DNA of 64,000 nucleotides, taken from NCBI RefSeq assembly GCF_009905535.1, contig NZ_JAAALA010000002.1, positions 62,001 through 126,000 of the forward strand, given 5' to 3'. The notes beneath the pieces are model-generated. The model made no database searches. It was given only the letters and a program-made list of their open reading frames with translations, and had not been told where the DNA came from. The position numbers were made by a program, and so were the translations under genes. Positions 29,219 through 37,749 of this stretch are shown here, piece after piece. Source of the stretch: Caulobacter sp. SLTY. GTDB taxonomy: Bacteria; Pseudomonadota; Alphaproteobacteria; Caulobacterales; Caulobacteraceae. How positions within the stretch are numbered: the first letter of the stretch is position 1; the number at the start of each line of letters is the position of its first letter.

Positions 29219-29243
29219 GGAACCGGAAGGGTCACACTGCGTT
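29219..29243 (+). promoter_or_regulatory. Proximal EcfG-type promoter of nepR-sigT
   Basis: GGAAC (29219-29223), 16-nt spacer, CGTT (29240-29243). The -10 is 55 nt before the chosen nepR ATG at 29299. It is consistent with autoregulation of nepR-sigT, known in Caulobacter. Confidence 0.83.
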
Positions 29244-29298
29244 GAAGCGGGACAGAACCACCAAGTACGGGGAAGAGGTGCGTCCGCGCGCCGATGGC

Positions 29299-29487
29299 AT
29301 GATCGATCAGCAACAAAATTCCGCCGGGCAGCGGCCCGCCGAGGGGCTCGATGAAGCTCGTCTTCGCCAACGCGCCATTGGCGTGAAACTGCGACAGATG
29401 TTCGACGAGGTAGTCAACGAGCCGGTGCCCGACGAATTCCTCGAAATCCTGCGCCGCGCCGATGGCGGCCAGAGCGGGGAGCGCTGA
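29299..29487 (+). CDS. nepR: Anti-sigma factor NepR
   Basis: This 62-residue protein has the NepR core IGVKLRQMFDEVVNEPVPDEF followed by LEILRRAD, the two helices that clamp SigT or the PhyR sigma-like domain. It holds SigT inactive until phosphorylated PhyR removes it. I start it at the ATG at 29299 because this gives the usual 60-65 residue length; an in-frame ATG at 29188 would add 37 residues and would need the distal promoter. It ends 2 bp before the sigT start codon, so they are cotranslated. Confidence 0.93.
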   Translation: MIDQQQNSAGQRPAEGLDEARLRQRAIGVKLRQMFDEVVNEPVPDEFLEILRRADGGQSGER

Positions 29488-29489
29488 GC

Positions 29490-30098
29490 TTGAGCGCCGT
29501 CGATGACGTCAGCGGCCTGACTGGGCCCGCTCGCGACAAGGTGTTCCAGAAGGAACTGGTCACCTTGATCCCCCACCTGCGCGCCTTTGCCCGCACCCTG
29601 ACCGGGGATGCGACCCAGGCCGACGACTTGGCTCAGGACGCCCTGATCAAGGCCTGGGACGCTCGTCTGTCCTTCCAATTGGGCACGAATATGAAGGCTT
29701 GGACCTTCATGATCCTGCGCAACCAGTTCTATTCCGACAAACGCCGGTCCTGGCGCTCGACCCAGCTTGATCAGGAAGCGGCCGAACGCACCCTGATGGC
29801 GGTGGATGATCCGGAATCGCCGGTCGCCCTGGACGAACTGCGCCAGGCCATGGCCGTGCTGCCCGCCGAACAGCGGGAAGCCCTGATCCTGGTCGGCGCC
29901 GGCGGCTTTGCCTACGAAGAGGCGGCTGAGATCTGCGGCTGCGCGGTCGGCACGGTGAAGAGCCGGGTCAGCCGGGCGCGCAAGGCCGTGCAGGGTATCC
30001 TGGAGGCCGGCGCCTATGACCGTGACGGCCGGGCGGCCGGCGAGGCGATGGGCCACATCCTCGGCGAAGCGGAACGGCTGAGCGCTTCCGTCCGGTGA
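29490..30098 (+). CDS. sigT: ECF sigma factor EcfG/SigT, general stress response
   Basis: This 202-residue sigma factor has region 2 (ATQADDLAQDALIKAWDAR, then MKAWTFMILRNQFYSDKRR) and region 4 (LPAEQREALILVGAGGFAYEEAAEI, CAVGTVKSRVSRAR, in separate helices) of the EcfG group. It directs RNA polymerase to GGAAC-N16/17-CGTT promoters. The start is TTG at 29490, two bases after the nepR stop, with GGGGAG upstream. Its stop overlaps the phyK GTG. In this window eight matching sites are seen, seven of them within 5.2 kb. Confidence 0.96.
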   Translation: MSAVDDVSGLTGPARDKVFQKELVTLIPHLRAFARTLTGDATQADDLAQDALIKAWDARLSFQLGTNMKAWTFMILRNQFYSDKRRSWRSTQLDQEAAERTLMAVDDPESPVALDELRQAMAVLPAEQREALILVGAGGFAYEEAAEICGCAVGTVKSRVSRARKAVQGILEAGAYDRDGRAAGEAMGHILGEAERLSASVR

Positions 30099-31822
30099 AG
30101 CGGTTGTTCAGGGGGCGGCTCGGCCGGAAGGTCGGAGCCGAAGACGCCGCGTCGGGCCAGAGCGCGGGTGGCGGCACGATCCGCGCCCGCCTGGCCGGTG
30201 CGGTCACGCTCGCCCTGTTGCCCGTGCTGGTGCTCGGCGCCATTCAGTCAGCCTTGTCCTTCCGCGCCGAGGCCGCCGACCAGCGGGCAGCGCTTCAGGG
30301 CGCGGCCCAGCGCAGCGTGGCCAGCGCCAAGGCGCGGATGGCCGCCTCCAGCATCCTGCTCGAAACCCTGGCGCCCGGCGTCATCCAGCTCGACTGCGCC
30401 CAGCGGCTGGCCAGCGTCCGCGAGCGGGTCCAGGGCTATGCCAACCTGATCCGCTTCGACGCCTCCGGCCGGGTCGTCTGTTCTGCGGCCAGCGTGCCGG
30501 CCGACCTGCAACGCGGTCAGCGCGCCTGGTTCAAGGCCGCGGCCGGGTCGGATGAGGTGACCGTCACCACCAACCCCGGCGGCCCAGCCTACGCCTCCGA
30601 GCCCGCCCTGCTGGCTTCCGTCGCCGCCGGAGACAGCGGCCATGTGCTGACCGCCGTCATAGCCCTGAGCAGTCTGCGACCCGAGACCGCCGATCGCGCC
30701 CTGCCGCGGGACGCGGAGGTCGCGCTGGTCGACGGCCAGGGACGCGTCCTGACCGTCACCGACCCCAAGGCTTTCCCGACGATTCCCGCCGACTGGCTGA
30801 GCCGCTCGCGCGGCGGCGAAGGCGCCCTGATCACGACCGGCGGCGCCAGGGACGGCGAGCGGGTCTATTCCATCGCGCCCCTGCTGGGGGATGTCTATGT
30901 GGTGCTGTCGGCGCCGTCGGGCAGCCTGCTGTCGAGCAACTGGCTGGATCCGCTGTCGGGCCTGCTGTTCCCGCTTCTGGCCTTCAGCGTCACCCTGATC
31001 GCGGTTTTCATGGCCGCCGATCGGGCGGTGCTGCAGTGGATCGGCTACCTGCAGAGGGTGGCCGACCTCTACGCCCGCGGCCGGTTCTCGGTCCGATCTG
31101 TGCAGGCCGAATCGGCTCCGGTTGAAATCCGCATTCTGGCCGAGACGCTCGACCAGATGGCCGGCGCCATCGTGGCCCGCGACACCACCCTGCAGGACAA
31201 CCTGGCCCAGAAGGATGATCTGCTCCGCGAAATCCACCATCGGGTGAAGAACAACCTGCAGGTCATCTCCTCCCTGCTGTCGATGCAGGAGCGGGCCCTC
31301 ACCGACCCCGGCGCCCGCCAGGCGATCAACGACACTCGCCAGCGGATCACCGCCCTGGCCCTCATCTATCGCGCCCTCTACCAGGGCACGGACCTGCGCC
31401 ACGCCGACCTGCGCCCCTTCCTCGAGGAGCTGTCCGCCCAGCTGCTGATGAGCGAGACCGCCCAGGGAACGGTGAAGCTGGAGGTTCATGCCGAACCCCT
31501 GATCATCGATCCCGACAAGCTGGCGCCCGTGGCCCTGTTCGCCGTCGAAGCCATCACCAACGCCCAGAAGCACGGGCTGGCGGCGCGGGGCGGCGCCCTG
31601 ACCGTCACCTTCCGCATCGAGGGGCCCGAGGCCATTCTGGACATCGCCGACGATGGGGGCGGCCAACGCCCGCCCGCTGAGACTCTGGAGGCCAAGGGGG
31701 TCGGCCGCACCCTGATGAACGCCTTCGCCCGCCAGCTGCGCGGCCGCACCGAGATGGCGGTCAATCCCGAGGGCGGCCTGACCGTGACCCTGGTTTTCCC
31801 CACCCCCGAGGCGCAGGCCTGA
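30095..31822 (+). CDS. phyK: Sensor histidine kinase PhyK (HisKA_2/HWE type)
   Basis: This 575-residue membrane kinase has membrane helices at about residues 30-52 and 298-320 enclosing a periplasmic sensor of about 245 residues (containing NLIRFDASGRVVCSA). A HAMP-like linker follows, then a HisKA_2 dimerisation domain with EIHHRVKNNLQVISSLLSMQ (phospho-His382) and a compact ATPase domain (FAVEAITNAQKHG, DDGGGQRP). It phosphorylates PhyR. The GTG start overlaps the sigT TGA (GTGA), so unlike some relatives it appears to be cotranscribed with nepR-sigT. Confidence 0.93.
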   Translation: MKRLFRGRLGRKVGAEDAASGQSAGGGTIRARLAGAVTLALLPVLVLGAIQSALSFRAEAADQRAALQGAAQRSVASAKARMAASSILLETLAPGVIQLDCAQRLASVRERVQGYANLIRFDASGRVVCSAASVPADLQRGQRAWFKAAAGSDEVTVTTNPGGPAYASEPALLASVAAGDSGHVLTAVIALSSLRPETADRALPRDAEVALVDGQGRVLTVTDPKAFPTIPADWLSRSRGGEGALITTGGARDGERVYSIAPLLGDVYVVLSAPSGSLLSSNWLDPLSGLLFPLLAFSVTLIAVFMAADRAVLQWIGYLQRVADLYARGRFSVRSVQAESAPVEIRILAETLDQMAGAIVARDTTLQDNLAQKDDLLREIHHRVKNNLQVISSLLSMQERALTDPGARQAINDTRQRITALALIYRALYQGTDLRHADLRPFLEELSAQLLMSETAQGTVKLEVHAEPLIIDPDKLAPVALFAVEAITNAQKHGLAARGGALTVTFRIEGPEAILDIADDGGGQRPPAETLEAKGVGRTLMNAFARQLRGRTEMAVNPEGGLTVTLVFPTPEAQA

Positions 31823-31839
31823 TTTGATCCTCGTGGCGC

Positions 31840-31864
31840 GGAACCGGCGACCCGGACCGACGTT
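31840..31864 (+). promoter_or_regulatory. EcfG-type promoter of the entericidin-like gene
   Basis: GGAAC (31840-31844), 16-nt spacer, CGTT (31861-31864). It lies just after the phyK stop, 62 nt before the ATG at 31927. Confidence 0.8.
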
Positions 31865-31926
31865 GTTTGCGGGCTAGTTATCCCCGTCGCCCGCGTATCG
31901 AGGGGCGCCTCAAAGGAGAAGTCCGT

Positions 31927-32070
31927 ATGCGTAAGCTGATCGTCCTGGCCGCCCTTGCCGCCGCCCTCACCACCACCGCCGCCTGCAACACCGTCAAGGG
32001 CGCCGGCGAAGACGTCTCGGCCGCCGGCGACGCCGTGTCCGACACCGCTGAAAAGGCGAAGCCCAACTAA
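31927..32070 (+). CDS. Entericidin A/B family lipoprotein
   Basis: This 47-residue precursor has a signal with lipobox TAAC (Cys at residue 20) and the entericidin tail NTVKGAGEDVSAAGDAVSDTA. Entericidins are tiny membrane lipoproteins; in E. coli EcnB is toxic and stress-induced and EcnA counteracts it, whereas in alphaproteobacteria single copies are common EcfG targets of unknown effect. AAGGAGA precedes the ATG. An EcfG-type promoter and a strong terminator make it a self-contained unit. Confidence 0.9.
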   Translation: MRKLIVLAALAAALTTTAACNTVKGAGEDVSAAGDAVSDTAEKAKPN

Positions 32071-32094
32071 GGTTGGCGCAGACCCTGACGAAGG

Positions 32095-32128
32095 CGGCCC
32101 CGGAGCGATCCGGGGCCGTTTTTCTTTT
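32095..32128 (+). terminator. Rho-independent terminator of the entericidin-like gene
   Basis: A 10-bp stem CGGCCCCGGA / TCCGGGGCCG with a 4-nt loop is followed by TTTTTCTTTT. It lies 25 bp after the stop. The P450 gene converges from the other side. Confidence 0.9.
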
Positions 32129-32167
32129 GGGGTAATGCCGGAGGGGGCGAGCTGTGGCCTTGGCCGA

Positions 32168-33451
32168 TCACGCCATCTCGTACTTGATCGGCAGGGTCTT
32201 GGGCCCGCCGACGAAGCTGGCCTGGGCCAATTTCGGCTCGCCGTTAAGCGCAAGGCATTTCAGGCGCGGCAGCAGTTCCTCGAACAGAATCCGCATCTCC
32301 ATCTTCGCCAGGTGCTGGCCCAGGCACAGGTGGGCGCCGTAGCCGAAGGCCAGGTGCTTGCCTTCCTTGCGATCGACGCGGAATGCATCGGCGTCGGTGA
32401 ACACCGCCTCGTCGCGGTTGCCGGACGGATAGGCCAGCCACAGCCAGTCGCCCTTGGCGATCTTGCGTCCGCCCAGCTCCGTGTCGGCGGTGGCCGAGCG
32501 CATGAAGTGCTTCACCGGCGTCATCCAGCGGATCGCCTCGTCCACCAGGCCAGGGATCAGCGAGGGGTCGGCCTTCACCTTGGCGAACTCGCCGGGGTTG
32601 GCGGCCAGGCCCCAGATCGCCGCGGCGGTCGAGGAGGAGGTGGTGTCGTGGCCGGCCGTGGCGACGATCACATAGTAGCTCATCGCCTCGAAATCGTTGA
32701 TCGGTTGGCCGTCCAGCTGGCCGTTGGCGATCACACTGGCCACGTCGTCGCGCGGGTTGGCCTTGCGGTCGTCGGTGATGCCTTTGAAGTACATGAAGAA
32801 GTCGGCGATCACCGCCTGGATGGCGGCCATCGCCTCTGGGGTGCCCATCTCAGCCTGCTTGTTACGGTTCAGCTCAGGGTCCTGGGCGCCGAACAGCTCC
32901 TGAGTCAGCTTCAGCATGCGCGGCTCGTCCTCAGCCGGCACGCCCAGGATCTCCATGATCACCCGCAGCGGATAGTAGAGGGCGATCTCGTTGACGAAGT
33001 CGCATTCGCCGCCCAGCGCCGCCATCCGGTCGACGTGGTCGCGGGCGATCTGGCGGATGCGATCCTCCAGCTTGCGGATGTTCTGAGGCAGGAACCAGGC
33101 CTGGGTCATCACCCGGTACTTGGGGTGATCGGGGGCGTCCATCTGCACCAGGGTGCGCACCAGGTGCGGGCTGCCGCCAGTCATGCTGCGAACCTTCTCG
33201 TCGGCCTCTTTGGTCGTGAAGGTGGTCGGCATGTCGCCGGAGTGGAACAGGTCGTTCTGGCGGCTGACCTCCAGGATGTCGGCGTGCCGGGTCACCAGCC
33301 AGAAGGGATAGACCCCCTCCAGTTCCGCCTTGCCCAGCGGGTTGTTGGCCCGCAGCCAGCGAAACGCCTCATGCACGCTGTCGTCGGCATAGGCCTTGGG
33401 GTCGATGGCCTTGAAGGCGATCTCGTCCGGAATCCTCACGCTGTCGGTCAT
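32168..33451 (-). CDS. Cytochrome P450
   Basis: This 427-residue soluble bacterial P450 has the I-helix motif ATAGHDTTSSS, the K-helix EAIRW (ExxR) and the heme loop FGYGAHLCLGQHLAK with the Cys ligand. The sequence class resembles CYP families that act on steroids, terpenes or alkyl chains (CYP107/108/125-like), but the substrate cannot be fixed. No ferredoxin or reductase gene is adjacent. It diverges from the PLP enzyme gene; the 150-bp gap contains no site I recognise. Confidence 0.93.
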   Translation of the reverse strand: MTDSVRIPDEIAFKAIDPKAYADDSVHEAFRWLRANNPLGKAELEGVYPFWLVTRHADILEVSRQNDLFHSGDMPTTFTTKEADEKVRSMTGGSPHLVRTLVQMDAPDHPKYRVMTQAWFLPQNIRKLEDRIRQIARDHVDRMAALGGECDFVNEIALYYPLRVIMEILGVPAEDEPRMLKLTQELFGAQDPELNRNKQAEMGTPEAMAAIQAVIADFFMYFKGITDDRKANPRDDVASVIANGQLDGQPINDFEAMSYYVIVATAGHDTTSSSTAAAIWGLAANPGEFAKVKADPSLIPGLVDEAIRWMTPVKHFMRSATADTELGGRKIAKGDWLWLAYPSGNRDEAVFTDADAFRVDRKEGKHLAFGYGAHLCLGQHLAKMEMRILFEELLPRLKCLALNGEPKLAQASFVGGPKTLPIKYEMA

Positions 33452-33601
33452 GGCCGCCTCTTCTCCCTATTGAGGTCAACATGCGCCGGTTACGTGGCGG
33501 AAGAAAAGGGACCGGGCGGTCCGAAAACTTCTCCCCTCGCAAGAACCCGAATGATCCGGTCGGCGTTAAATCCGATGGTGCGCAAGGGGACTGGAGGGGC
33601 A

Positions 33602-34996
33602 ATGATAGACCGTGAAGCAGGCTTGAGCCGTCGCCGACTGCTGGCCGGGACGGGGGTCGCCCTGGCAGGGTCCGCCATGGCGTCCGTGGCGCGCGCCCAG
33701 GCCCCGGCCGAGCCGCCGCCCGAAAGCGACCCCGACTTCGCCGGGCCGGACCACCATCCGCCCGAGGCGACGACCCCCGCGCCCGAGACGCTGAAGGCCG
33801 TCGACTGGAACTGGGTGCGCGGCCAGTGGGCGCTGGACTGGAGCTGGGTCAACCTGTCGGCGATGCTGTTCGCCTCCAACCCCCGGCTGGTCCGCACCGC
33901 CATCGCCCGGCACCGGGACGGCTTGGACGCCAACCCGGTCACCTATCTGGAGGCCAACAACCGGCCTCTGCAGAACGCCGCCCGCCAGGCGGCCGGTCAG
34001 TATTTCGGGGCGGCCTGGGAGTCCATCGCCCTGGTCGAGAGCACCACCAGCGGGGTGGGGCTGATGTATGCCGGCCTGCTGGTCGGTTACGGCGACGAGA
34101 TCCTCACCACCACCCACGACTACTATGTCACCCACGAGGCCCTGCGGCTGGCGGCCCAGCGCAACGGGGCGATGGTCAAGAAGATCAGCCTGTTCGACGA
34201 GGCTCGCACCGCCACCATTCCCCAGATCGTCGGCCGCCTGATGGGGGCGGTGACCGACAAGACACGGGTGCTGGCCCTGACCTGGGTGCACAGCTCCACC
34301 GGCCTGAAGATGCCGATCGGGGCCATCGCCCAGGCGCTGAAAAGCGTCAACGCCACCCGCGAGCCTCATCGCCGGGTGCTGCTCTGCGTCGACGGAGTCC
34401 ACGGCTTCGGGGTCGAGAACGAGACCCTGGAGAGTCTGGGCGCCGACGCCCTGGCGGCCGGCTGTCACAAATGGCTGTTCGGGCCGCGCGGCACCGGGGT
34501 GGTGTTCTTCCGGCCGGACGCCATCGGTCGGTTCGCCCCGACCATCCCCAGCTTCCTGGCCCCGAACGCCTATGGCGCCTGGCTGGGCAACTACGATCCC
34601 GGCGCCAATACCGGCGCGCGGATGACGCCGGGCGGCTTCAAGGCCTTTGAGCATGTCTGGGCCCTGACCGAGGCCTTCCAGTTCCACAACATGGTCGGCA
34701 AGGCGGCCATCGCCGCCCGCACCCGCGCCCTGGCCGGTCGGCTGAAGATGGGCCTGTCCCAGATGCCGCACATCGCCGTACGCACCCCCATGGACCCCAA
34801 CCTGTCGGCCGGCATCGTCAGCTTCGACGTGGTGGGCCAGTCGGCCGACGCGGTGGTCCGCAAGCTGCGTGGGGCCCGGGTGATCGGCTCGGCCGCACCC
34901 TACGCTCGCCGCCACGTTCGCCTGACCCCCAGTTTCCGCAACACCGAGGCGGACGTGGATTTTGCCCTCCAGGCCCTGTCCCAGATCAAGGGCTGA
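33602..34996 (+). CDS. Tat-exported class V aminotransferase-fold PLP protein
   Basis: This 464-residue protein starts with a Tat signal (SRRRLLAGTGVALAGSAM; Ala-Arg-Ala cleavage region near 34). The fold is class V aminotransferase, of the isopenicillin N epimerase/cysteine desulfurase-like group: substrate loop TTTHDYYVTHEA, aspartate in CVDGVHGFG, PLP lysine in AAGCHKWLFGPRGTG. Tat export fits a cofactor bound before secretion. The reaction is unknown. GGAGGGG precedes the ATG. A cyclophilin-type gene with its own signal follows after 66 bp. Confidence 0.85.
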   Translation: MIDREAGLSRRRLLAGTGVALAGSAMASVARAQAPAEPPPESDPDFAGPDHHPPEATTPAPETLKAVDWNWVRGQWALDWSWVNLSAMLFASNPRLVRTAIARHRDGLDANPVTYLEANNRPLQNAARQAAGQYFGAAWESIALVESTTSGVGLMYAGLLVGYGDEILTTTHDYYVTHEALRLAAQRNGAMVKKISLFDEARTATIPQIVGRLMGAVTDKTRVLALTWVHSSTGLKMPIGAIAQALKSVNATREPHRRVLLCVDGVHGFGVENETLESLGADALAAGCHKWLFGPRGTGVVFFRPDAIGRFAPTIPSFLAPNAYGAWLGNYDPGANTGARMTPGGFKAFEHVWALTEAFQFHNMVGKAAIAARTRALAGRLKMGLSQMPHIAVRTPMDPNLSAGIVSFDVVGQSADAVVRKLRGARVIGSAAPYARRHVRLTPSFRNTEADVDFALQALSQIKG

Positions 34997-35062
34997 CCCA
35001 GGCGAGCCGACGTTGTCTTGCCAAACTGCGACGTTACTCTGGCCGGGAACTGGGAGACCGCC

Positions 35063-35659
35063 ATGCACCGCCGCACCGTCCTGACCGGCCTTGCCGTCCT
35101 GTCCGCCTCTCCTGCCTTGGCCCAGACGGGCGCGCCGGGGGTGGTGAAGGTCGAGCTGACCACCCCGGAGGGCCGCTTCCTGCTGGAGCTGGCCGGGGAC
35201 AAGGCCCCCCTGACCGTGGCCAATTTCCTGAAATACCTCGACGCCGGCCGCTACACCGGCGGCAGCTTCTATCGCGGCGTCACCGTACCGAACGCTCCGC
35301 AGTTGGGCCTGGTGCAGTTCGGCCCCAAGCCCGGCAGATACTTCGCCCCGGTCCAGCATGAGCCGACCACCCAGACCGGCCTCAAGCATCTGGAAGGGAC
35401 AATCTCGCTGGCTCGGGGCGCTCTCAACAGCGGCACCTGCGATATCTTCATCTGCCTGGCGGACTCGCCCTACCTCGACGCCAACCCGGCCGCGCCGGGC
35501 GACAACCAGGGCTTCGCCGCCTTCGGCCGGGTGGTGGAGGGGCTCGACATCGCCCGCCGCATCCAGGTGATGCCGAAATCGGCCACCGCCGAGAACCCCA
35601 CGATGGTCGGCCAGATGCTGGAAAAGCCGGTGCCGATCCTGACCGCGAAACGGGCCTGA
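35063..35659 (+). CDS. Cyclophilin-type peptidyl-prolyl isomerase, exported
   Basis: This 198-residue protein has a signal peptide (residues 1-20, ASPALAQ) and a cyclophilin domain (KVELTTPEGRFLLELAGDKAP in part, VANFLKYLDAGRY, SFYRGV). The usual FHRxI/QxGD active-site residues are less clear here: the strand reads GSFYRGV, and the QxGD equivalent is weak (GLVQFGPK). It may be a low-activity or specialised member. It would assist proline isomerisation in periplasmic proteins. Confidence 0.82.
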   Translation: MHRRTVLTGLAVLSASPALAQTGAPGVVKVELTTPEGRFLLELAGDKAPLTVANFLKYLDAGRYTGGSFYRGVTVPNAPQLGLVQFGPKPGRYFAPVQHEPTTQTGLKHLEGTISLARGALNSGTCDIFICLADSPYLDANPAAPGDNQGFAAFGRVVEGLDIARRIQVMPKSATAENPTMVGQMLEKPVPILTAKRA

Positions 35660-35756
35660 AAAAACTTCGCGAAAAAAATGTCGGCCCTTGTCGGCGCCGG
35701 CCGTCCTTGGGGCGAACCGGCCGCCCGCCTTGGCGGCCCCTTAGGGAGATGAGACC

Positions 35757-36203
35757 ATGCGCGTTCTGATGATCGTCAAAGCCAACGCCGAGACCGAGGC
35801 CGGGGTCATGCCCACCACCGAACAGGTCGAGGCGATGGGGGTCTACAACAACGAGCTGATCGCCGCCGGCGTGCTGGTCGACGGCGCAGGGCTGCACCCC
35901 TCCAGCAAGGGCGCTCGCCTCAGCTATCGGGGCGGCAAGCCGGTGATCACCGACGGGCCCTTCACCGAGACCAAGGAGCTGATCGCCGGCTACTGGGTGC
36001 TCAACGTCAAGGACTGGGACGAGGCGCTGATGTGGCTCAGCAAGGTCCCCCGCCCCGACTTCAAGGACGGCGACGTCGAGGACATGATCGAACTGCGCCG
36101 CTTCTTCGAACCGGAAGATTTCGCCGGCATCGCCTCGCAGGAGATGATCGACCAGGAGATCGGCTGGCGCGAGGAGCAGCTGGGGAAGGCGCCGAAGGGC
36201 TGA
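35757..36203 (+). CDS. YCII-related (DGPF domain) protein
   Basis: This 148-residue protein has the YCII/DGPF core: MRVLMIVKANAETEAG at the start, VITDGPFTETKELIAGYWVL in the middle, then VEDMIELRRFFEPEDF. This dimeric ferredoxin-like fold is often encoded beside ECF sigma factors or used in small oxidative conversions. Here it stands alone, and no function can be assigned. GGGAGAT precedes the ATG. The gap to the convergent ccr gene holds a 7-bp hairpin at 36247-36266. Confidence 0.85.
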   Translation: MRVLMIVKANAETEAGVMPTTEQVEAMGVYNNELIAAGVLVDGAGLHPSSKGARLSYRGGKPVITDGPFTETKELIAGYWVLNVKDWDEALMWLSKVPRPDFKDGDVEDMIELRRFFEPEDFAGIASQEMIDQEIGWREEQLGKAPKG

Positions 36204-36246
36204 TCGCGGGACGGGCCGCCCCCAGTCAGCTCTTGCGCGGGCGGCG

Positions 36247-36266
36247 TGGCCTATCGAGGTAGGCCA
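36247..36266. other. Short perfect hairpin between the YCII gene and ccr
   Basis: The stem TGGCCTA / TAGGCCA encloses a 6-nt loop in an 87-bp convergent gap. It has no U-tract on either side, so termination is only possible, not shown. Confidence 0.3.
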
Positions 36267-36290
36267 GCCGCTTGCGCGGCCGACCGGTCT

Positions 36291-37565
36291 CTACAGCGGC
36301 CCGCTCAGTTCCTGCACTTCCTCGAAAGTCCTCAGGCCCGGCTTCTGGGCGCAGACCAGCACGGCCATGTTGCCGGGCGGGTGCTTGTTGGCCAGCATCT
36401 TCTCATGGGCGTCGGGGATGGCGTCCCAGGTGAAGACTTCCGACAGGGCCGGATCGACCCGGCGATCGATGACCAGCTGGTTGGCCGCGCTGGCCTGGGC
36501 CAGGTTGGCGAAGTGGCTGCCCTGCACCCGCTTCTGGCGCATCCACAGGAAGCGGGCGTCCATGGTCAGGTTGTAGCCGGTGGTGCCGGCGCAGATCACC
36601 ACCATGCCGCCGCGCTTCACCAGGAAGACCGAGACCGGGAAGGTCGCTTCGCCCGGATGTTCGAACACCATGTCGACGTCGCGCTTGCCGGTGATGTTCC
36701 AGATCGCCTTACCGAATTTGCGGCTTTCCTTCATGTAGTCGTCGAACTCGGGCCCGTTCACCGTCGGCAGCTGGCCCCAGCAGTTGAAGTCGTTGCGGTT
36801 CAGCACCGCCTTGGCGCCCTGGCTGAGCACGTAGTCGACCTTGTCCTCGCTGGAGACCACGCCGATGGCGTTGGCCCCGGCGACGGCGGCCAGCTGCACG
36901 GCGAAGACACCGAGACCCCCCGAGGCGCCCCAGACCAGCACGTTCTGGCCAGGCTTCAGCTCATGCGGCTTGTGGCCGAACAGCATCCGGTAGGCGGTGG
37001 CGAGGGTCAGGGTGTAGCAGGCGGCCTCTTCCCAGGTCAGGTGCATGGGACGCGGCATCAATTGTCGGGATTGAACCCGGCAGAACTGGGCGAAGCTGCC
37101 GTCCGGGGTCTCATAGCCCCAGATCCGCTGGCTGGAGGAGAACATCGGATCGCCCCCGTTGCACTCCTCATCGTCCCCGTCATCCTGGTTGCAGTGGATG
37201 ACCACCTCGTCGCCGACCTTCCAGCGCTTCACCTTGGCGCCGACCTTGTAGACGATGCCCGAGGCGTCGGAGCCGGCAATGTGGATTGAATTCTTGTGCC
37301 CGTCGAAGGGACTGACTGGGGTGCCCAGGGCCGCCCAGACGCCGTTGTAGTTCACGCCGGCGGCCATCACGAGCACCAGCACCTCGTCCTCGCCGATCTC
37401 CCAGGTGGGCACCACCTCGACCTGCATGGCGCTGGACGGGGGCCCGTGGCGCTCCTTGCGGATGGCCCAGGCGTACATCTTCGAAGGCACGTGGCCGAGC
37501 GGCGGGATTTCGCCGATCTCGTACAGATCCTTCAGTTCGGTCTTGTCGAGGGTGTCGGTGGTCAT
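36291..37565 (-). CDS. ccr: Crotonyl-CoA carboxylase/reductase
   Basis: This 424-residue member of the MDR superfamily has the CCR features: an extended N-terminus (LYEIGEIPPLGHVPSKMYAW), DDGDDEECNGGDPMFSSSQRIWG, the nucleotide fold VLVWGASGGLGVFAVQLAAV, and the CO2-site segment MVFEHPGEATFPVSVF. It converts crotonyl-CoA, CO2 and NADPH to ethylmalonyl-CoA. Its genetic partner ecm lies 1.8 kb away in the same locus, so the ethylmalonyl-CoA pathway for acetyl-CoA assimilation is likely present. The ATG at 37565 is preceded by GGGGA. It diverges from a crotonase gene. Confidence 0.96.
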   Translation of the reverse strand: MTTDTLDKTELKDLYEIGEIPPLGHVPSKMYAWAIRKERHGPPSSAMQVEVVPTWEIGEDEVLVLVMAAGVNYNGVWAALGTPVSPFDGHKNSIHIAGSDASGIVYKVGAKVKRWKVGDEVVIHCNQDDGDDEECNGGDPMFSSSQRIWGYETPDGSFAQFCRVQSRQLMPRPMHLTWEEAACYTLTLATAYRMLFGHKPHELKPGQNVLVWGASGGLGVFAVQLAAVAGANAIGVVSSEDKVDYVLSQGAKAVLNRNDFNCWGQLPTVNGPEFDDYMKESRKFGKAIWNITGKRDVDMVFEHPGEATFPVSVFLVKRGGMVVICAGTTGYNLTMDARFLWMRQKRVQGSHFANLAQASAANQLVIDRRVDPALSEVFTWDAIPDAHEKMLANKHPPGNMAVLVCAQKPGLRTFEEVQELSGPL

Positions 37566-37749
37566 CGGCGGGTCCCCATAACGTTCTGCTGCAATGCGGC
37601 AGCCACCGCCTCCGTTCCAGGCGGGCCGCCGTGCAATCTTGATGACGGATCGTGTAACGGCCGCCGGAACCTGGCAAGTGCTTTTTGTGCGCCGCAACAT
37701 GGGCCGGTTGCTGATTTACACACTGGCGCGAAGACCGCAGTTTCGCCGG

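Noticed and set aside
31955..33601. In-frame extension upstream of the Tat-exported PLP enzyme
   Set aside because: It would run antisense through the P450 gene and bury the Tat signal inside the protein; the ATG at 33602 has a strong ribosome-binding site.
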